Shown here in pieces: positions 28,596 through 37,668 of a stretch of 52,332 nt of DNA (positions are counted from its first letter, which is position 1; each line of letters begins with the position of its first letter). Source of the stretch: Arcobacteraceae bacterium (GTDB lineage Bacteria; Campylobacterota; Campylobacteria; Campylobacterales; Arcobacteraceae); assembly GCA_029935705.1 (NCBI GenBank), contig JAOZJU010000005.1:1-52332 (forward strand), read 5' to 3'. The translations under genes and the position numbers were made by a program. The notes below the pieces were generated by a model. It did no database searches. It was not told where the DNA came from and saw nothing but the letters and a program-made list of their open reading frames with translations.

Positions 28596-29591
28596 TTAAC
28601 AAATCCTAGGTAGCAGTTCTCCGCTTGGCATCTCAAGATATCTTTTGGTTCCGTAACTGCTTTGTATCACTACTTTACCTATATGCTCATCTGTAATATT
28701 TGCTATTTTTGCTGCTTTGTTGTTTTGGTCAAATCTTTTTAATACTTCAAGTGCTTTCTCTTCATCTTTATTGTTTATCGCCAATAAAAAAGTTCCTTCG
28801 TTTGCCAAATTGACAGCCTCAAATCCCAACAACTCACAAACACCTTGAACTTCATCTTTTATAGGGATACTACTTTCATCTACTACTATACCTATCTTTG
28901 ATTGTTTTGCCCATTCATTCAAAGATGCCGACACTCCGCCTCTTGTAGCATCTCTTAAGGCAGTTATATCTATATTTGCATCTAACAATGCTTGAACTTG
29001 TGGATATAAAGAGGTGCAATCACTTTGTAAACTACCACTCATATCCATACCCTCTCTTGCTGTAAATATAGTAGCTCCGTGAGAACCTATATCGCGATTT
29101 ATCAGTATGATATCATCTTTTGATATATTGTTTGAGCTTATCCCTTTTTTTTGAACCTGCCCTACTGCTGATGTATTTATAAATATCTTATCCACAGCAC
29201 CCTTTGGCACCACTTTTGTATCTCCACATACTACTTTAGCACCATTTATGGCAAGCTCTTTTTTCATAGATGATACGATTGTATCTAACTGTTTCATATC
29301 AAAACCCTCTTCTATAATAACAGCACAAGATACCCATAATGGTTTTGCTCCCATCATTGCTATATCATTACAAGTGCCACAAATAGCAAGCTTGCCTATA
29401 TCGCCACCTTTGAAAAACAATGGACTAACTGTGAAACTATCAGTGCTAAAAGCTAGTTTGCCACTATCTATTATAGCACTATCCTCATTTTTCTCTAAAA
29501 TATCGTTTTTAAAATATTTGTAAAATACTTTTTGTATCAAATCGTTGTTTTCAACTCCGCCATTGCCGCAAGCAATTGTTACATTTTTCAT
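28596..29591 (-). CDS. hypE: Hydrogenase maturation protein HypE
   Basis: This 331-residue PurM-fold protein dehydrates the carbamoyl group on its own C-terminal Cys to make the cyanide ligands of the [NiFe] centre. The N-terminal ACGNGGVENNDLI, STDSFTVSPLFFKGGDIG and GGVSASLNEW match the family, and the chain ends in PRIC with the essential terminal cysteine. It overlaps the upstream channel gene. Other hyp genes are not in the window. It should serve the hydrogenase encoded 16 kb away. Confidence 0.96.
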   Translation of the reverse strand: MKNVTIACGNGGVENNDLIQKVFYKYFKNDILEKNEDSAIIDSGKLAFSTDSFTVSPLFFKGGDIGKLAICGTCNDIAMMGAKPLWVSCAVIIEEGFDMKQLDTIVSSMKKELAINGAKVVCGDTKVVPKGAVDKIFINTSAVGQVQKKGISSNNISKDDIILINRDIGSHGATIFTAREGMDMSGSLQSDCTSLYPQVQALLDANIDITALRDATRGGVSASLNEWAKQSKIGIVVDESSIPIKDEVQGVCELLGFEAVNLANEGTFLLAINNKDEEKALEVLKRFDQNNKAAKIANITDEHIGKVVIQSSYGTKRYLEMPSGELLPRIC

Positions 29592-30361
29592 CTTTTTCCT
29601 TTTAATTTTGTATCTTTTAATTTATCCAACAATGCAGCTATAAATATAGCACCAGGTATTGTATAAAATGTAATACCAAGAACACTCAAAAAACTAGCAA
29701 GTACTTTTCCTAGTGAACTAATAGGATACATATCGCCATAACCAACAGTAGTAAATGTCACGATTGACCACCATATTGTTTGTGGAATACTGCTAAACAC
29801 CTCTGGTTGAGAAGCTCTTTCAAGATAATACATCACTGGAGATGCGATTAGGACTATACCTATAGAGAGTCCAAAAACTGCATAAAACTTCTCTCTGTTT
29901 TGTTTGATTATCTGCCACAAAAGTATATCAAAATGATTTTTGCTCTCATATCTTAGTAGCTTTAAGATTCTAAATACCATAAATACTCTTAAAAACAATA
30001 GGTCAATATCAAAAACAGATATATAAAATGACACAAGAACCAACATATCTATGATAGTAAATGGATTTTTTAGATATTTTAGTTTGCCTTTTATACCGCT
30101 ATATTTTTTATTTACCCCAGATACTACAAACCTGACGACAAACTCAACAGAAAACACACTAAAAGCAATAAGCTCTATGAGGTTAAATATATCATTGTAG
30201 ATGTGGTATTGTTTGACAGTTGAGATAAAAAATGAGAATATAGACACAGCTATCACAAAAAATAAAAAATAGTTGATATATTTTGCTTTTTTGCTTGATG
30301 ATGGTATCTCCAATATCGCATAAATATCTGTCAATATTTGATGATACTGTTTCTTTTTCAT
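29588..30361 (-). CDS. Voltage-gated-like potassium channel
   Basis: This 257-residue membrane protein has about six helices. FLRVFMVFRILKLLRY looks like an S4 voltage sensor with spaced basic residues. The pore loop TVGYGDMYP holds the K+ selectivity filter. Short cytoplasmic ends follow, with no RCK domain. It overlaps both the flavoprotein gene upstream and hypE downstream, an unexpected partnership probably reflecting co-transcription rather than shared function. Confidence 0.9.
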   Translation of the reverse strand: MKKKQYHQILTDIYAILEIPSSSKKAKYINYFLFFVIAVSIFSFFISTVKQYHIYNDIFNLIELIAFSVFSVEFVVRFVVSGVNKKYSGIKGKLKYLKNPFTIIDMLVLVSFYISVFDIDLLFLRVFMVFRILKLLRYESKNHFDILLWQIIKQNREKFYAVFGLSIGIVLIASPVMYYLERASQPEVFSSIPQTIWWSIVTFTTVGYGDMYPISSLGKVLASFLSVLGITFYTIPGAIFIAALLDKLKDTKLKGKR

Positions 30362-31533
30362 ATATTTTTCCCCACTATTGCACCACTTGACCAGGCAAAC
30401 TGCAAGTTATAACCACCACAGTTGCCATCTACATCCAACACTTCACCACAAAAGTATAAATTGTCTATCTTTTTAGATTGCATTGTTTTTTCATCTATAT
30501 CTTTCATATCTACACCACCAACAGCTACTTCACAATATGACCAACCTTTTGTATCTGATATATCTATCGTAAAATTTTTTAAAATTTGAGCCATTTTATC
30601 TAAATTTCCTTTAGATAAACAATCAATTGTATCTATTAGCTTGTTATTTACAAAACCTATCAACAACTCTTTGTTTGATTTGTGTGGAAATTTTTGTGCT
30701 CTTTTTTGAAGTTTGTCTCTTACTTCATTTGTAGTTAAATTTTCAAACAAATCAATTGATATTGCTATATTTTTACAATTTTTGATAAATCTACTTAACT
30801 CAAGTATAGCCAACCCTGACAAACCATATCTTGTAAACAACAGATCGCCTGATGTTTGCTGATATATCTTACCATCTTTTAGTAGTGTAACTTTTGCATC
30901 TATTTTTATACCTGATAGTTGTTTTAGATATTTAAAATCAGATTTTAAAGCTACAAGCGATGGATAGATATCTGTTATGTTGTGTTTTAGTTGATTTGCC
31001 AAGATATAGCCACTGCTGTTTGAACCTAATTTTGATGAAGCTTTCGAGCCTGTTGCTATGACTACTTTATCAAAACTATAAATGATATTTTTAGAAGTTT
31101 TAAGTTCAAAATGGTTATTTTTTATTTTAATCGTCTTGATTTTTGAACTTAATTTGACAGAAATATTTAATCTGTCTAACTCTATTTGAAGTAGATTTAT
31201 TACTGTTTTTGCTTGTAGTGTTTTTGGATAAAGTCTAAACTTTTTTTTATCGGTTGTAAGCTCAAGACCGATTGAATTAAAAAAGTTTTTAGTATGAGAT
31301 ATATCAAAATTTTTCAATATATTAGATACCATATCTATATCACCGCTTTGGTAGTTTGAAATATCCAAATTTTCATTTGATATATTGCATCTGCCATTGC
31401 CTGTGACTTTTAGTTTTTTGCCAATATTTGAGTTTTGTTCAAATATCGTAACATCTTTGCCTAATCTAGTTGCTACTATAGCACAGATTAGACCAGATGC
31501 TCCAGCTCCTATGATAGCTATTTTGCTATTCAT
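30358..31533 (-). CDS. HI0933/BaiN-family flavoprotein
   Basis: This is a 391-residue FAD-dependent oxidoreductase. The N-terminal dinucleotide motif is AIIGAGASGLICAIVATRLG, followed by IGKKLKVTGNGRCNISN, typical of HI0933-like proteins. A second FAD contact VIATGSKASSKLGS lies near residue 165. The C-terminus reads YFCGEVLDVDGNCGGYNLQFAWSSG. The physiological substrate of this family is mostly unknown. It lies 12 bases after oorC and overlaps the channel gene. Confidence 0.88.
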   Translation of the reverse strand: MNSKIAIIGAGASGLICAIVATRLGKDVTIFEQNSNIGKKLKVTGNGRCNISNENLDISNYQSGDIDMVSNILKNFDISHTKNFFNSIGLELTTDKKKFRLYPKTLQAKTVINLLQIELDRLNISVKLSSKIKTIKIKNNHFELKTSKNIIYSFDKVVIATGSKASSKLGSNSSGYILANQLKHNITDIYPSLVALKSDFKYLKQLSGIKIDAKVTLLKDGKIYQQTSGDLLFTRYGLSGLAILELSRFIKNCKNIAISIDLFENLTTNEVRDKLQKRAQKFPHKSNKELLIGFVNNKLIDTIDCLSKGNLDKMAQILKNFTIDISDTKGWSYCEVAVGGVDMKDIDEKTMQSKKIDNLYFCGEVLDVDGNCGGYNLQFAWSSGAIVGKNI

Positions 31534-31545
31534 ATATTGTATAGA

Positions 31546-32097
31546 TTATTTATGTTTTAAAGCTTCTCTATAACCTATCTCGTAAGCTTGTTTGTTGATA
31601 TCATGTACCTTTGGTGGAACTTTTGATAACATAACCTCTCTTAAGAGGTCTTTATCTACTGCATCCATAAAACAGTTTGCAATTCCCAAAGCCACGACAG
31701 ATTGGGTTATTACATTTCCTACTTCCTCTTTAGCAAGTGTGATAATATCTATCTCTACGATATTCCACTTTTTTTTATCTTCTTCTGTTGGAGTTATAAG
31801 GTTTGGTTCTATTACTATAGTGCCACCTTCTACTACTCCATCTTTAAAGCTATCAAAACTCACTTGTGCTACTGAAAGCATAAAGTTGATCTCACCTTGT
31901 TTTGCATATGGATAAAAAATCTCTTCATCATCAAGCTGTATATCCACAACAGTAGGACCACCTCTTACTTGTGAAGTGTAGGTTGCTGTTTTTAGCCCGT
32001 GTCCGCCTGCTTTTATCTTTGCAGCTGCAAATATCTCACCTGCGAGCAAAACACCCTGCCCGCCTACACCTGTAAATCTCATTACTTTTCTTGACAT
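31546..32097 (-). CDS. oorC: 2-oxoglutarate:acceptor oxidoreductase, gamma subunit
   Basis: This 183-residue gamma-type subunit of the 2-oxoacid oxidoreductase superfamily has FTGVGGQGVLLAGEIFA and TSQVRGGPTVVDIQ as landmarks. It completes the oorDABC complex, which converts 2-oxoglutarate and CoA to succinyl-CoA and reduced ferredoxin or flavodoxin in the oxygen-limited TCA cycle of Campylobacterota. It is last of the four oor genes, 9 bases after oorB. Confidence 0.94.
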   Translation of the reverse strand: MSRKVMRFTGVGGQGVLLAGEIFAAAKIKAGGHGLKTATYTSQVRGGPTVVDIQLDDEEIFYPYAKQGEINFMLSVAQVSFDSFKDGVVEGGTIVIEPNLITPTEEDKKKWNIVEIDIITLAKEEVGNVITQSVVALGIANCFMDAVDKDLLREVMLSKVPPKVHDINKQAYEIGYREALKHK

Positions 32098-32106
32098 AAA
32101 CTCTCC

Positions 32107-32964
32107 TTAAATCTTTTTGCTAAAGTCATCTTGAGTTATCTTAGCTCTTTTACCTTGATGTGCATCTTTGATATCTTGATACATATCACAATACTCTCTT
32201 ACTTTTGTATCTTGTTTTAACACACCTGTAGGAAACTTGTTTAGTTGTTCTTCTGGTGTCAATTTGTCATATTTTGTTTTTGATATAGTGATACTATTTA
32301 TCCACTCAAGGTTCTCCATAGCTGAGACCATTTTATTTTTTCTACCTAAGTTAATATGACAGTTTGACATAATATCAAAAAAGCTAAAACCTTTATGTTC
32401 AAAACCTTTGATTAGAAGTTTTTCAAGTTTTTTAGGATCAAGCATCGTTTCACGACCTACAAACGAAGCACCAGCAGCTATAGCAAGGTTACAACCATCA
32501 AATGTAGGGTCGATATTTCCTACTTTTTGAGTAACAGTCCACATACCTTGTGGAGTAGTAGGTGAAGTTTGTGAATTTGTAAGACCATATATAAAGTTGT
32601 TTATCATGATAAAGTTTATATCTATATTTCTTCTACATGCATGAATTGTATGGTTTCCGCCGATTGCTAACGCATCGCCATCTCCAGCTACACATATTAC
32701 ATGTTTGTCTGGATTTGCCAATTTTACACCAGTGGCATATGCTACTGTTCGTCCATGAGTTGTGTGGATAGTATTAAAATCAACATAAGATGAAAATCTA
32801 CCACTACAACCTATACCAGATATGATACATACATCATCTTGTCGCCAACCCATCTTTTCTATTGCTCTTATTGTTGCTTTCAAAATAACACCATCGCCAC
32901 ATCCCCAACACCAAAGTGTTGGCATCTTTTCTAATCTTAGAAATTTATTATAATCATATGCCAT
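32107..32964 (-). CDS. oorB: 2-oxoglutarate:acceptor oxidoreductase, beta subunit
   Basis: This 285-residue thiamine-diphosphate subunit contains PTLWCWGCGDG at the N-terminus, GIGCSGRFSSYVDFNTIHTTHGR, the ThDP/Mg motif VCVAGDGDALAIGGNHTIHA and INNFIYGLTNSQTSPTTP. Cysteines near the start may bind a cluster. ATG at 32964 follows a strong AGGAGG site and sits one base after the oorA stop; an upstream in-frame start inside oorA is rejected. Confidence 0.95.
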   Translation of the reverse strand: MAYDYNKFLRLEKMPTLWCWGCGDGVILKATIRAIEKMGWRQDDVCIISGIGCSGRFSSYVDFNTIHTTHGRTVAYATGVKLANPDKHVICVAGDGDALAIGGNHTIHACRRNIDINFIMINNFIYGLTNSQTSPTTPQGMWTVTQKVGNIDPTFDGCNLAIAAGASFVGRETMLDPKKLEKLLIKGFEHKGFSFFDIMSNCHINLGRKNKMVSAMENLEWINSITISKTKYDKLTPEEQLNKFPTGVLKQDTKVREYCDMYQDIKDAHQGKRAKITQDDFSKKI

Positions 32965-32965
32965 T

Positions 32966-34117
32966 TTAGAATACCTCCTTGACTTTTTCAATTATCTCAA
33001 TTGGAGCTATAGCTCTACCATTAACTTTATACAAACCTTCTATATCAAGTCTGCTTGAAACTCTTTCAATCTCATCTGTGTATTGTCTTATGTTTAACTC
33101 AACTACCAAGACATTTTTAATCTTCTGTGTTAACTCTTTGATTCTTTTTGCAGGTGATGGCCATAAAGTAATAGGTCTAAACAAACCTGCTTTTATGCCC
33201 TCTTTTCGTAGATCTTTTATAGCTTCTTTTGCTGCAAGTGAAACTGAACCATATGCGATGATTAGCACTTCACCTTTTTCGCCAGTTAGATCATCACACA
33301 TAAACTCTTCATTTAATTCAATCTCATCTTGATGTGCCATAACTTTATCTTCAAGTCTTTGGATAAGTTTTCTACAAGTATTTATCTCTTCAGTTGGAAA
33401 ACCATTTTTATCATGATGCAACCCTGTATAGTGATATCTATATCCTGTAAACATAGGGTTCAATGTCGCTGGTTCAGTTGGTCCACATTCATATGGAAAA
33501 TAATCTTTAGGATCACCTGTGAAAACTTTTCGTGGCACTATCCCTTTTGCTACATCTTCTTGTGTTGGTATCATAGCTTTTCCATGCATATGTCCTATAG
33601 TTTCATCAGTAAGCACTATAACTGGTTGCATAAATCTATCTGCAAGATTGAAAGCACGAACAACTTCAGTGTAGCACTCCTCTAAATTTCCAGCACTCAA
33701 TGTTATAGATCTATAATCACCATGAGATGGATTTGAAGCTTGTTTAACATCGCCTTGTGAAACTCTTGTTGGAAGTCCAGTAGATGGTCCGCCTCTCATA
33801 ACATTGACACATACAAGTGGCACCTCTGCCATTTGAGCCAAACCTAAATTTTCTGCTTTTAAGCTCATACCAGGTCCAGATGTTGCTGTCATAGCTCTTT
33901 TGCCAGTCATAGCAGCACCAATTACACAGCATATTCCAGCAATCTCATCTTCCATTTGAATCGCTACACCACCTTTTTTTGGCAACAAATCAGAGATGAC
34001 ATGCATAACCTCACTTGATGGAGTTAGTGGATAACCACCAAAAAACTCACATCCAGCATCGACTGCTGCTATCGCTGATAATTCATTGCCTGTAGATATT
34101 ATTTCTCTTTTTGACAT
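32966..34117 (-). CDS. oorA: 2-oxoglutarate:acceptor oxidoreductase, alpha subunit
   Basis: This is a 383-residue subunit. GNELSAIAAVDAGCEFFGGYPLTPSSE at the N-terminus, MEDEIAGICCVIGAAMTGKRAMTATSGPG and the VVELNIRQYTDEI region are typical of OorA/KorA. It forms the active site with the beta subunit. It lies 9 bases after oorD, with a ribosome site AAGGAGA. Confidence 0.95.
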   Translation of the reverse strand: MSKREIISTGNELSAIAAVDAGCEFFGGYPLTPSSEVMHVISDLLPKKGGVAIQMEDEIAGICCVIGAAMTGKRAMTATSGPGMSLKAENLGLAQMAEVPLVCVNVMRGGPSTGLPTRVSQGDVKQASNPSHGDYRSITLSAGNLEECYTEVVRAFNLADRFMQPVIVLTDETIGHMHGKAMIPTQEDVAKGIVPRKVFTGDPKDYFPYECGPTEPATLNPMFTGYRYHYTGLHHDKNGFPTEEINTCRKLIQRLEDKVMAHQDEIELNEEFMCDDLTGEKGEVLIIAYGSVSLAAKEAIKDLRKEGIKAGLFRPITLWPSPAKRIKELTQKIKNVLVVELNIRQYTDEIERVSSRLDIEGLYKVNGRAIAPIEIIEKVKEVF

Positions 34118-34126
34118 ATTTTCTCC

Positions 34127-34453
34127 TTAATATCCCGCAGGTAATCTGCAGTTGTTGTTTTTTATATCTTGGGCTCTTTGTTTTGCTTCATCTGTTAGTT
34201 TTGCAAACTTTATGTTGTCCAATTTTTTATCAGCAACAAATATAGCAAAATCAGGGCAAACCAATTCGCAATCATTGCATCCTATACATGATGAGGCAAA
34301 CTTCACCTCTATCATAGAACCCAGTGTCGAATCGGGTGCTGGTCGCATAATCAATACTCCAGCGGGACAAACCTCAACACACTTGTCGCATGCTTTACAA
34401 CTATCTTCATCTACCCATACTGGAGTATTCTCCGGGGCTTTCATCAATGCCAT
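34127..34453 (-). CDS. oorD: 2-oxoglutarate:acceptor oxidoreductase, delta (ferredoxin) subunit
   Basis: This 108-residue protein has two [4Fe-4S] motifs, CKACDKCVEVCP and CIGCNDCELVCP, passing electrons out of the complex. It is first in oorDABC, the usual order in this phylum. A TATATT -10-like box lies on the minus strand at 34485-34490, and an AAAGGAGA ribosome site precedes the ATG. The group may continue through the flavoprotein, channel and hypE genes. Confidence 0.94.
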   Translation of the reverse strand: MALMKAPENTPVWVDEDSCKACDKCVEVCPAGVLIMRPAPDSTLGSMIEVKFASSCIGCNDCELVCPDFAIFVADKKLDNIKFAKLTDEAKQRAQDIKNNNCRLPAGY

Positions 34454-34501
34454 ATTTTCTCCTTTAGATTAAAAATCTACTCACAATATATCAAAAAATT
34501 C

Positions 34502-35650
34502 TTAATATACCACAAAATAACTACAAATATATCTATTTTTCCACAAATTTTTTACTTCAAAGCTATATTTTTGTGGTTTTTTTGTATATATTTGTGTTTT
34601 ATCACAATATCTTATACCATAAAACTTGAGAGATTTTTGCAATCTTCTGTCATTTGCATCTACACACGATATCCCCTCTTGATGTAGTTTGAGGGCTAAC
34701 TCTTTTTTAAAATGAAAAGCAAAAGCAAAATGATCTTTGGGTTTATCAATAAACATATATAATGGTTTGTTATATACCAACAAAACACTATTAGATACAA
34801 GCACAAACAAAACAACATTTGCAAGATATTTATATGGTTTTCTAAACTTTGGAACTCTTACTCTATATGACCTTAAAAAATTTCCAACCACAATAATCAC
34901 AGCCATGACAACATATGGGGCAAAATCCTCCAAAATAATCTTTTGTCTAAATGACAACAATATAGATGATGTTATAGCTGTAGTTGATATAAACCACAAA
35001 AGTGATGTTTGGTTTTTTATAGCATATCTATACAAACTATATAATAAATATAAAAATAAAAGTGGCGAAAATATACTTAGATATACTCCTATAGTATCTT
35101 CAAAATAACTCTGCGGTTTTCCGCTTGTTTCAAATCCATACCACCAAACTGTTGCTACAAATAAAATACCTGATACTATTTTTAGATTTTTATTGTTTCT
35201 TTTTATACTATAAAATATCAAGGACAAAAACAATATCATAGATGAGTTATCCAAAAATGCAATCACAACAAGCACAACAATACAGTGGTGCTTTGTTTTT
35301 TCGTATATATAAAGATAAAGCAAAACAAACATTATCAAAACTATTGAGATATGCACCACAATAGCTCCTGCTATGACACCTGGCAATAGAAGAAATATCA
35401 AACTAGCTGTAACTCTATCTTCATATTTGTTAAGATAATATCTTGTCAGTTTAAAAAACAATATATTTGATATAAAATAGATTATCACAGTAGGCAGTCG
35501 TATGGCAAAGTTATTAAGACCAAATATATTCGCTGATAGATTTGTCAACAGATTCAATATGCCAGTTTGTTCAAAAAAGATATCACTCTCTTTGTATGAT
35601 ATATCAATTGAATTGATTTCAAACAAAAGTAATGATGTCACAACTATCAA
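34502..35650 (-). CDS. GT39-like integral membrane protein
   Basis: This is at least 382 residues with about nine to ten hydrophobic helices. ISYKESDIFFEQTGILNLLTNLS after the first helix and FGLNNFAIRLP resemble membrane glycosyltransferases of the GT39/PMT type, which move sugars from polyprenyl carriers. The acidic residues of the first outer loop are kept. The TTG at 35650 is the only ordinary start, but it would cut off the basic N-terminus seen in frame back to 35701, at the stop of the preceding gene, and it has no ribosome site. The real start may be further upstream with an unusual codon. It is last in a three-gene operon. Confidence 0.7.
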   Translation of the reverse strand: MIVVTSLLLFEINSIDISYKESDIFFEQTGILNLLTNLSANIFGLNNFAIRLPTVIIYFISNILFFKLTRYYLNKYEDRVTASLIFLLLPGVIAGAIVVHISIVLIMFVLLYLYIYEKTKHHCIVVLVVIAFLDNSSMILFLSLIFYSIKRNNKNLKIVSGILFVATVWWYGFETSGKPQSYFEDTIGVYLSIFSPLLFLYLLYSLYRYAIKNQTSLLWFISTTAITSSILLSFRQKIILEDFAPYVVMAVIIVVGNFLRSYRVRVPKFRKPYKYLANVVLFVLVSNSVLLVYNKPLYMFIDKPKDHFAFAFHFKKELALKLHQEGISCVDANDRRLQKSLKFYGIRYCDKTQIYTKKPQKYSFEVKNLWKNRYICSYFVVY

Positions 35651-35700
35651 ACACAGTAGATAAAGATACCTATATATCTGTTTGTTTGTAGATTTATTGA

Positions 35701-36267
35701 TTAGAGTGATAAAAAGTTTCCTATCATCTGTCGTCCATATTCACTCAAGATTGATTCAGGATGAAACTGCACAGCAAATATCGGTCTATCTTTTATCTTT
35801 ATAGCCATTATCTCATCGTCGTCAAGCGATGTGGCAGTTACTTCTATGTTGCTATTTAAACTTTGTTTATCTACTACAAGTGAGTGGTATCTTGTTTGAT
35901 TAAAGTTTTGTGGTAGATTTTTAAACAGCAAACAATCATTTGTATCTATTTTTGATGTTTTGCCATGCATTAGGTTTTTAGCATTTACTATCTTTGCACC
36001 AAAGCTTTGTGCTATACTTTGATGACCCAAACATATACCAAATATAGGCACACTGTCTTTAAAATATTTTATCACATCAAGTGTGATACCAGCATCTTCT
36101 GGACGACCAGGGCCTGGAGATAGGATTATTTTTGTAGGTTTTATCGCTATTATCTCATCTATAGTCATCTCATCGTTTTTGATCACTTTTATCTTATAAC
36201 CCAGCTCTTGACAATACTGAACAATGTTGTATGTAAAACTATCGTAGTTGTCAATCATAAGTATCAT
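35701..36267 (-). CDS. Anthranilate/aminodeoxychorismate synthase glutaminase
   Basis: This is a 188-residue class I amidotransferase (TrpG/PabA). MIDNYDSFTYNIVQY at the start, LSPGPGRPEDAG, the nucleophile Cys in GICLGHQSIAQSFGA and FAVQFHPESILSE with His and Glu complete the triad. The window has no trp or pab partner genes, so sequence alone does not tell whether it serves tryptophan or folate synthesis or both. It overlaps the MFS gene. Confidence 0.93.
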   Translation of the reverse strand: MILMIDNYDSFTYNIVQYCQELGYKIKVIKNDEMTIDEIIAIKPTKIILSPGPGRPEDAGITLDVIKYFKDSVPIFGICLGHQSIAQSFGAKIVNAKNLMHGKTSKIDTNDCLLFKNLPQNFNQTRYHSLVVDKQSLNSNIEVTATSLDDDEIMAIKIKDRPIFAVQFHPESILSEYGRQMIGNFLSL

Positions 36268-37583
36268 AAAGTTACAGCCTTGATGATAGTTTGTTCGTCT
36301 GTTTTGTCATCATAAAACTTCACTACTATTATGCCTTCAGTTTCGTTTTCATACCAATCCTCTACATACATAGTGCTATAGTTTAGTCTATCTAAATTTT
36401 GTTTGTCTATTTTGGTTTTTTCTATATATATAGTTTGAAGTTTTTTTGGATTTGTCAAAAAGAACAACATAACCAACCACAACAAAGTAAGCCCAACTAT
36501 CATAAGTGATAAACTATCTAACCCAAATCTATCATATAGATATCCACCAGCTACACCACCTGTAAATGTTCCAAAATAACCAAATGAATTAAATATACCA
36601 AGCGATAGACCCTTTTGGTATGTTTTGGTAAACTTGACAGCAACACTTTGCATGATAGGTTCGTGCATATTAAAACCGATAAAAAACAGAATGATACTTG
36701 CTATAAAATACTCAACTGTATTAAAAAATCCAAGCATAAAAAATGCAACACCAAAAAGCAACACTCCAATTATAAGCACCTCTTTATATCTGCCTCTTTT
36801 TTCAGCGATGATAGATGCAGGTGCCATAGCAAACACACCAGCTACCATAGCAGGTAGATACACCCATATCATATCCATCTTATCCCAGCCATATGATTGT
36901 ATAAGCACTATTGGAGATATCATAAATATAAAAGTCATCAATGCTTTTTGAAGCATATTTGTAAGATTCATCTTTACAAGATTTTTGTCAAAAATAAGTG
37001 GCAATATCTTTGCTTTTTCTTGATAGTTGTGTATCATTTTTGGAGCATTTGGCACAACTGTATATAATAGCACTATAGATAAAATTGACAAAAAAGCAGT
37101 AAGATAAAAAAGCGATGAGATACCATAAGATGCACCTATAATGGGTCCTAATACCATAGCAAGTGCGAAACTAGCTGCTATCATTCCACCCATGATCGCC
37201 ATAGCTTTTGTTCTTTTTTCTTCTACAACCAAATCAGTTATCATAGCAGTAACAACCGCACCAATAGCACCAGCTCCTTGTAAAAATCTGCCTATTATTA
37301 GTGTATCTGTCTGTGTGGCTACCCCACTTACGATAGAACCAATAGCAAATATAATTAACCCAATAGTTATTGTTGGTTTTCTGCCAATTTTATCGCTAAT
37401 CGCTCCAAATGGGATTTGAAATATCATCTGTGTTATAGCATATCCACCTATTACCAAACCAACTATCGTGGTGTTTGCTCCTGGCATTGACATAACATAT
37501 ATTGATATTGTAGGCAACACAATAAACAATCCAAAAAATCTTAAAGATATTATCGCACTAAGAGGTGCTATTTGTTTAAACAT
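36264..37583 (-). CDS. MFS efflux transporter with C-terminal soluble domain
   Basis: This 439-residue protein has 12 hydrophobic helices. The GAISDKIGRKPTITIGL loop between helices 2 and 3 is the MFS signature, and GRFLQGAGAIGAVVTAMITD matches drug/H+ antiporters. Residues beyond about 385 form a short soluble tail whose last part (EGIIVVKFYDDKTDEQTIIKAV) looks like a small ferredoxin-like alpha/beta unit. The substrate is unknown. A TACAAT -10 lies on the minus strand at 37602-37607. Confidence 0.88.
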   Translation of the reverse strand: MFKQIAPLSAIISLRFFGLFIVLPTISIYVMSMPGANTTIVGLVIGGYAITQMIFQIPFGAISDKIGRKPTITIGLIIFAIGSIVSGVATQTDTLIIGRFLQGAGAIGAVVTAMITDLVVEEKRTKAMAIMGGMIAASFALAMVLGPIIGASYGISSLFYLTAFLSILSIVLLYTVVPNAPKMIHNYQEKAKILPLIFDKNLVKMNLTNMLQKALMTFIFMISPIVLIQSYGWDKMDMIWVYLPAMVAGVFAMAPASIIAEKRGRYKEVLIIGVLLFGVAFFMLGFFNTVEYFIASIILFFIGFNMHEPIMQSVAVKFTKTYQKGLSLGIFNSFGYFGTFTGGVAGGYLYDRFGLDSLSLMIVGLTLLWLVMLFFLTNPKKLQTIYIEKTKIDKQNLDRLNYSTMYVEDWYENETEGIIVVKFYDDKTDEQTIIKAVTL

Positions 37584-37601
37584 ATTTTTCCTTTATTTTG
37601 T

Positions 37602-37607
37602 ATTGTA
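37602..37607 (-). promoter_or_regulatory. -10 box of the MFS-amidotransferase-GT39 operon
   Basis: Minus-strand GATACAAT, about 19 bases from the ATG at 37583, with AAAGGAAAA as ribosome site. Confidence 0.5.
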
Positions 37608-37668
37608 TCATATTAAGATAAAATTAGCAGTTATTTTGAAGTTATAAGATGAAGATTTTTAGTGGTTG

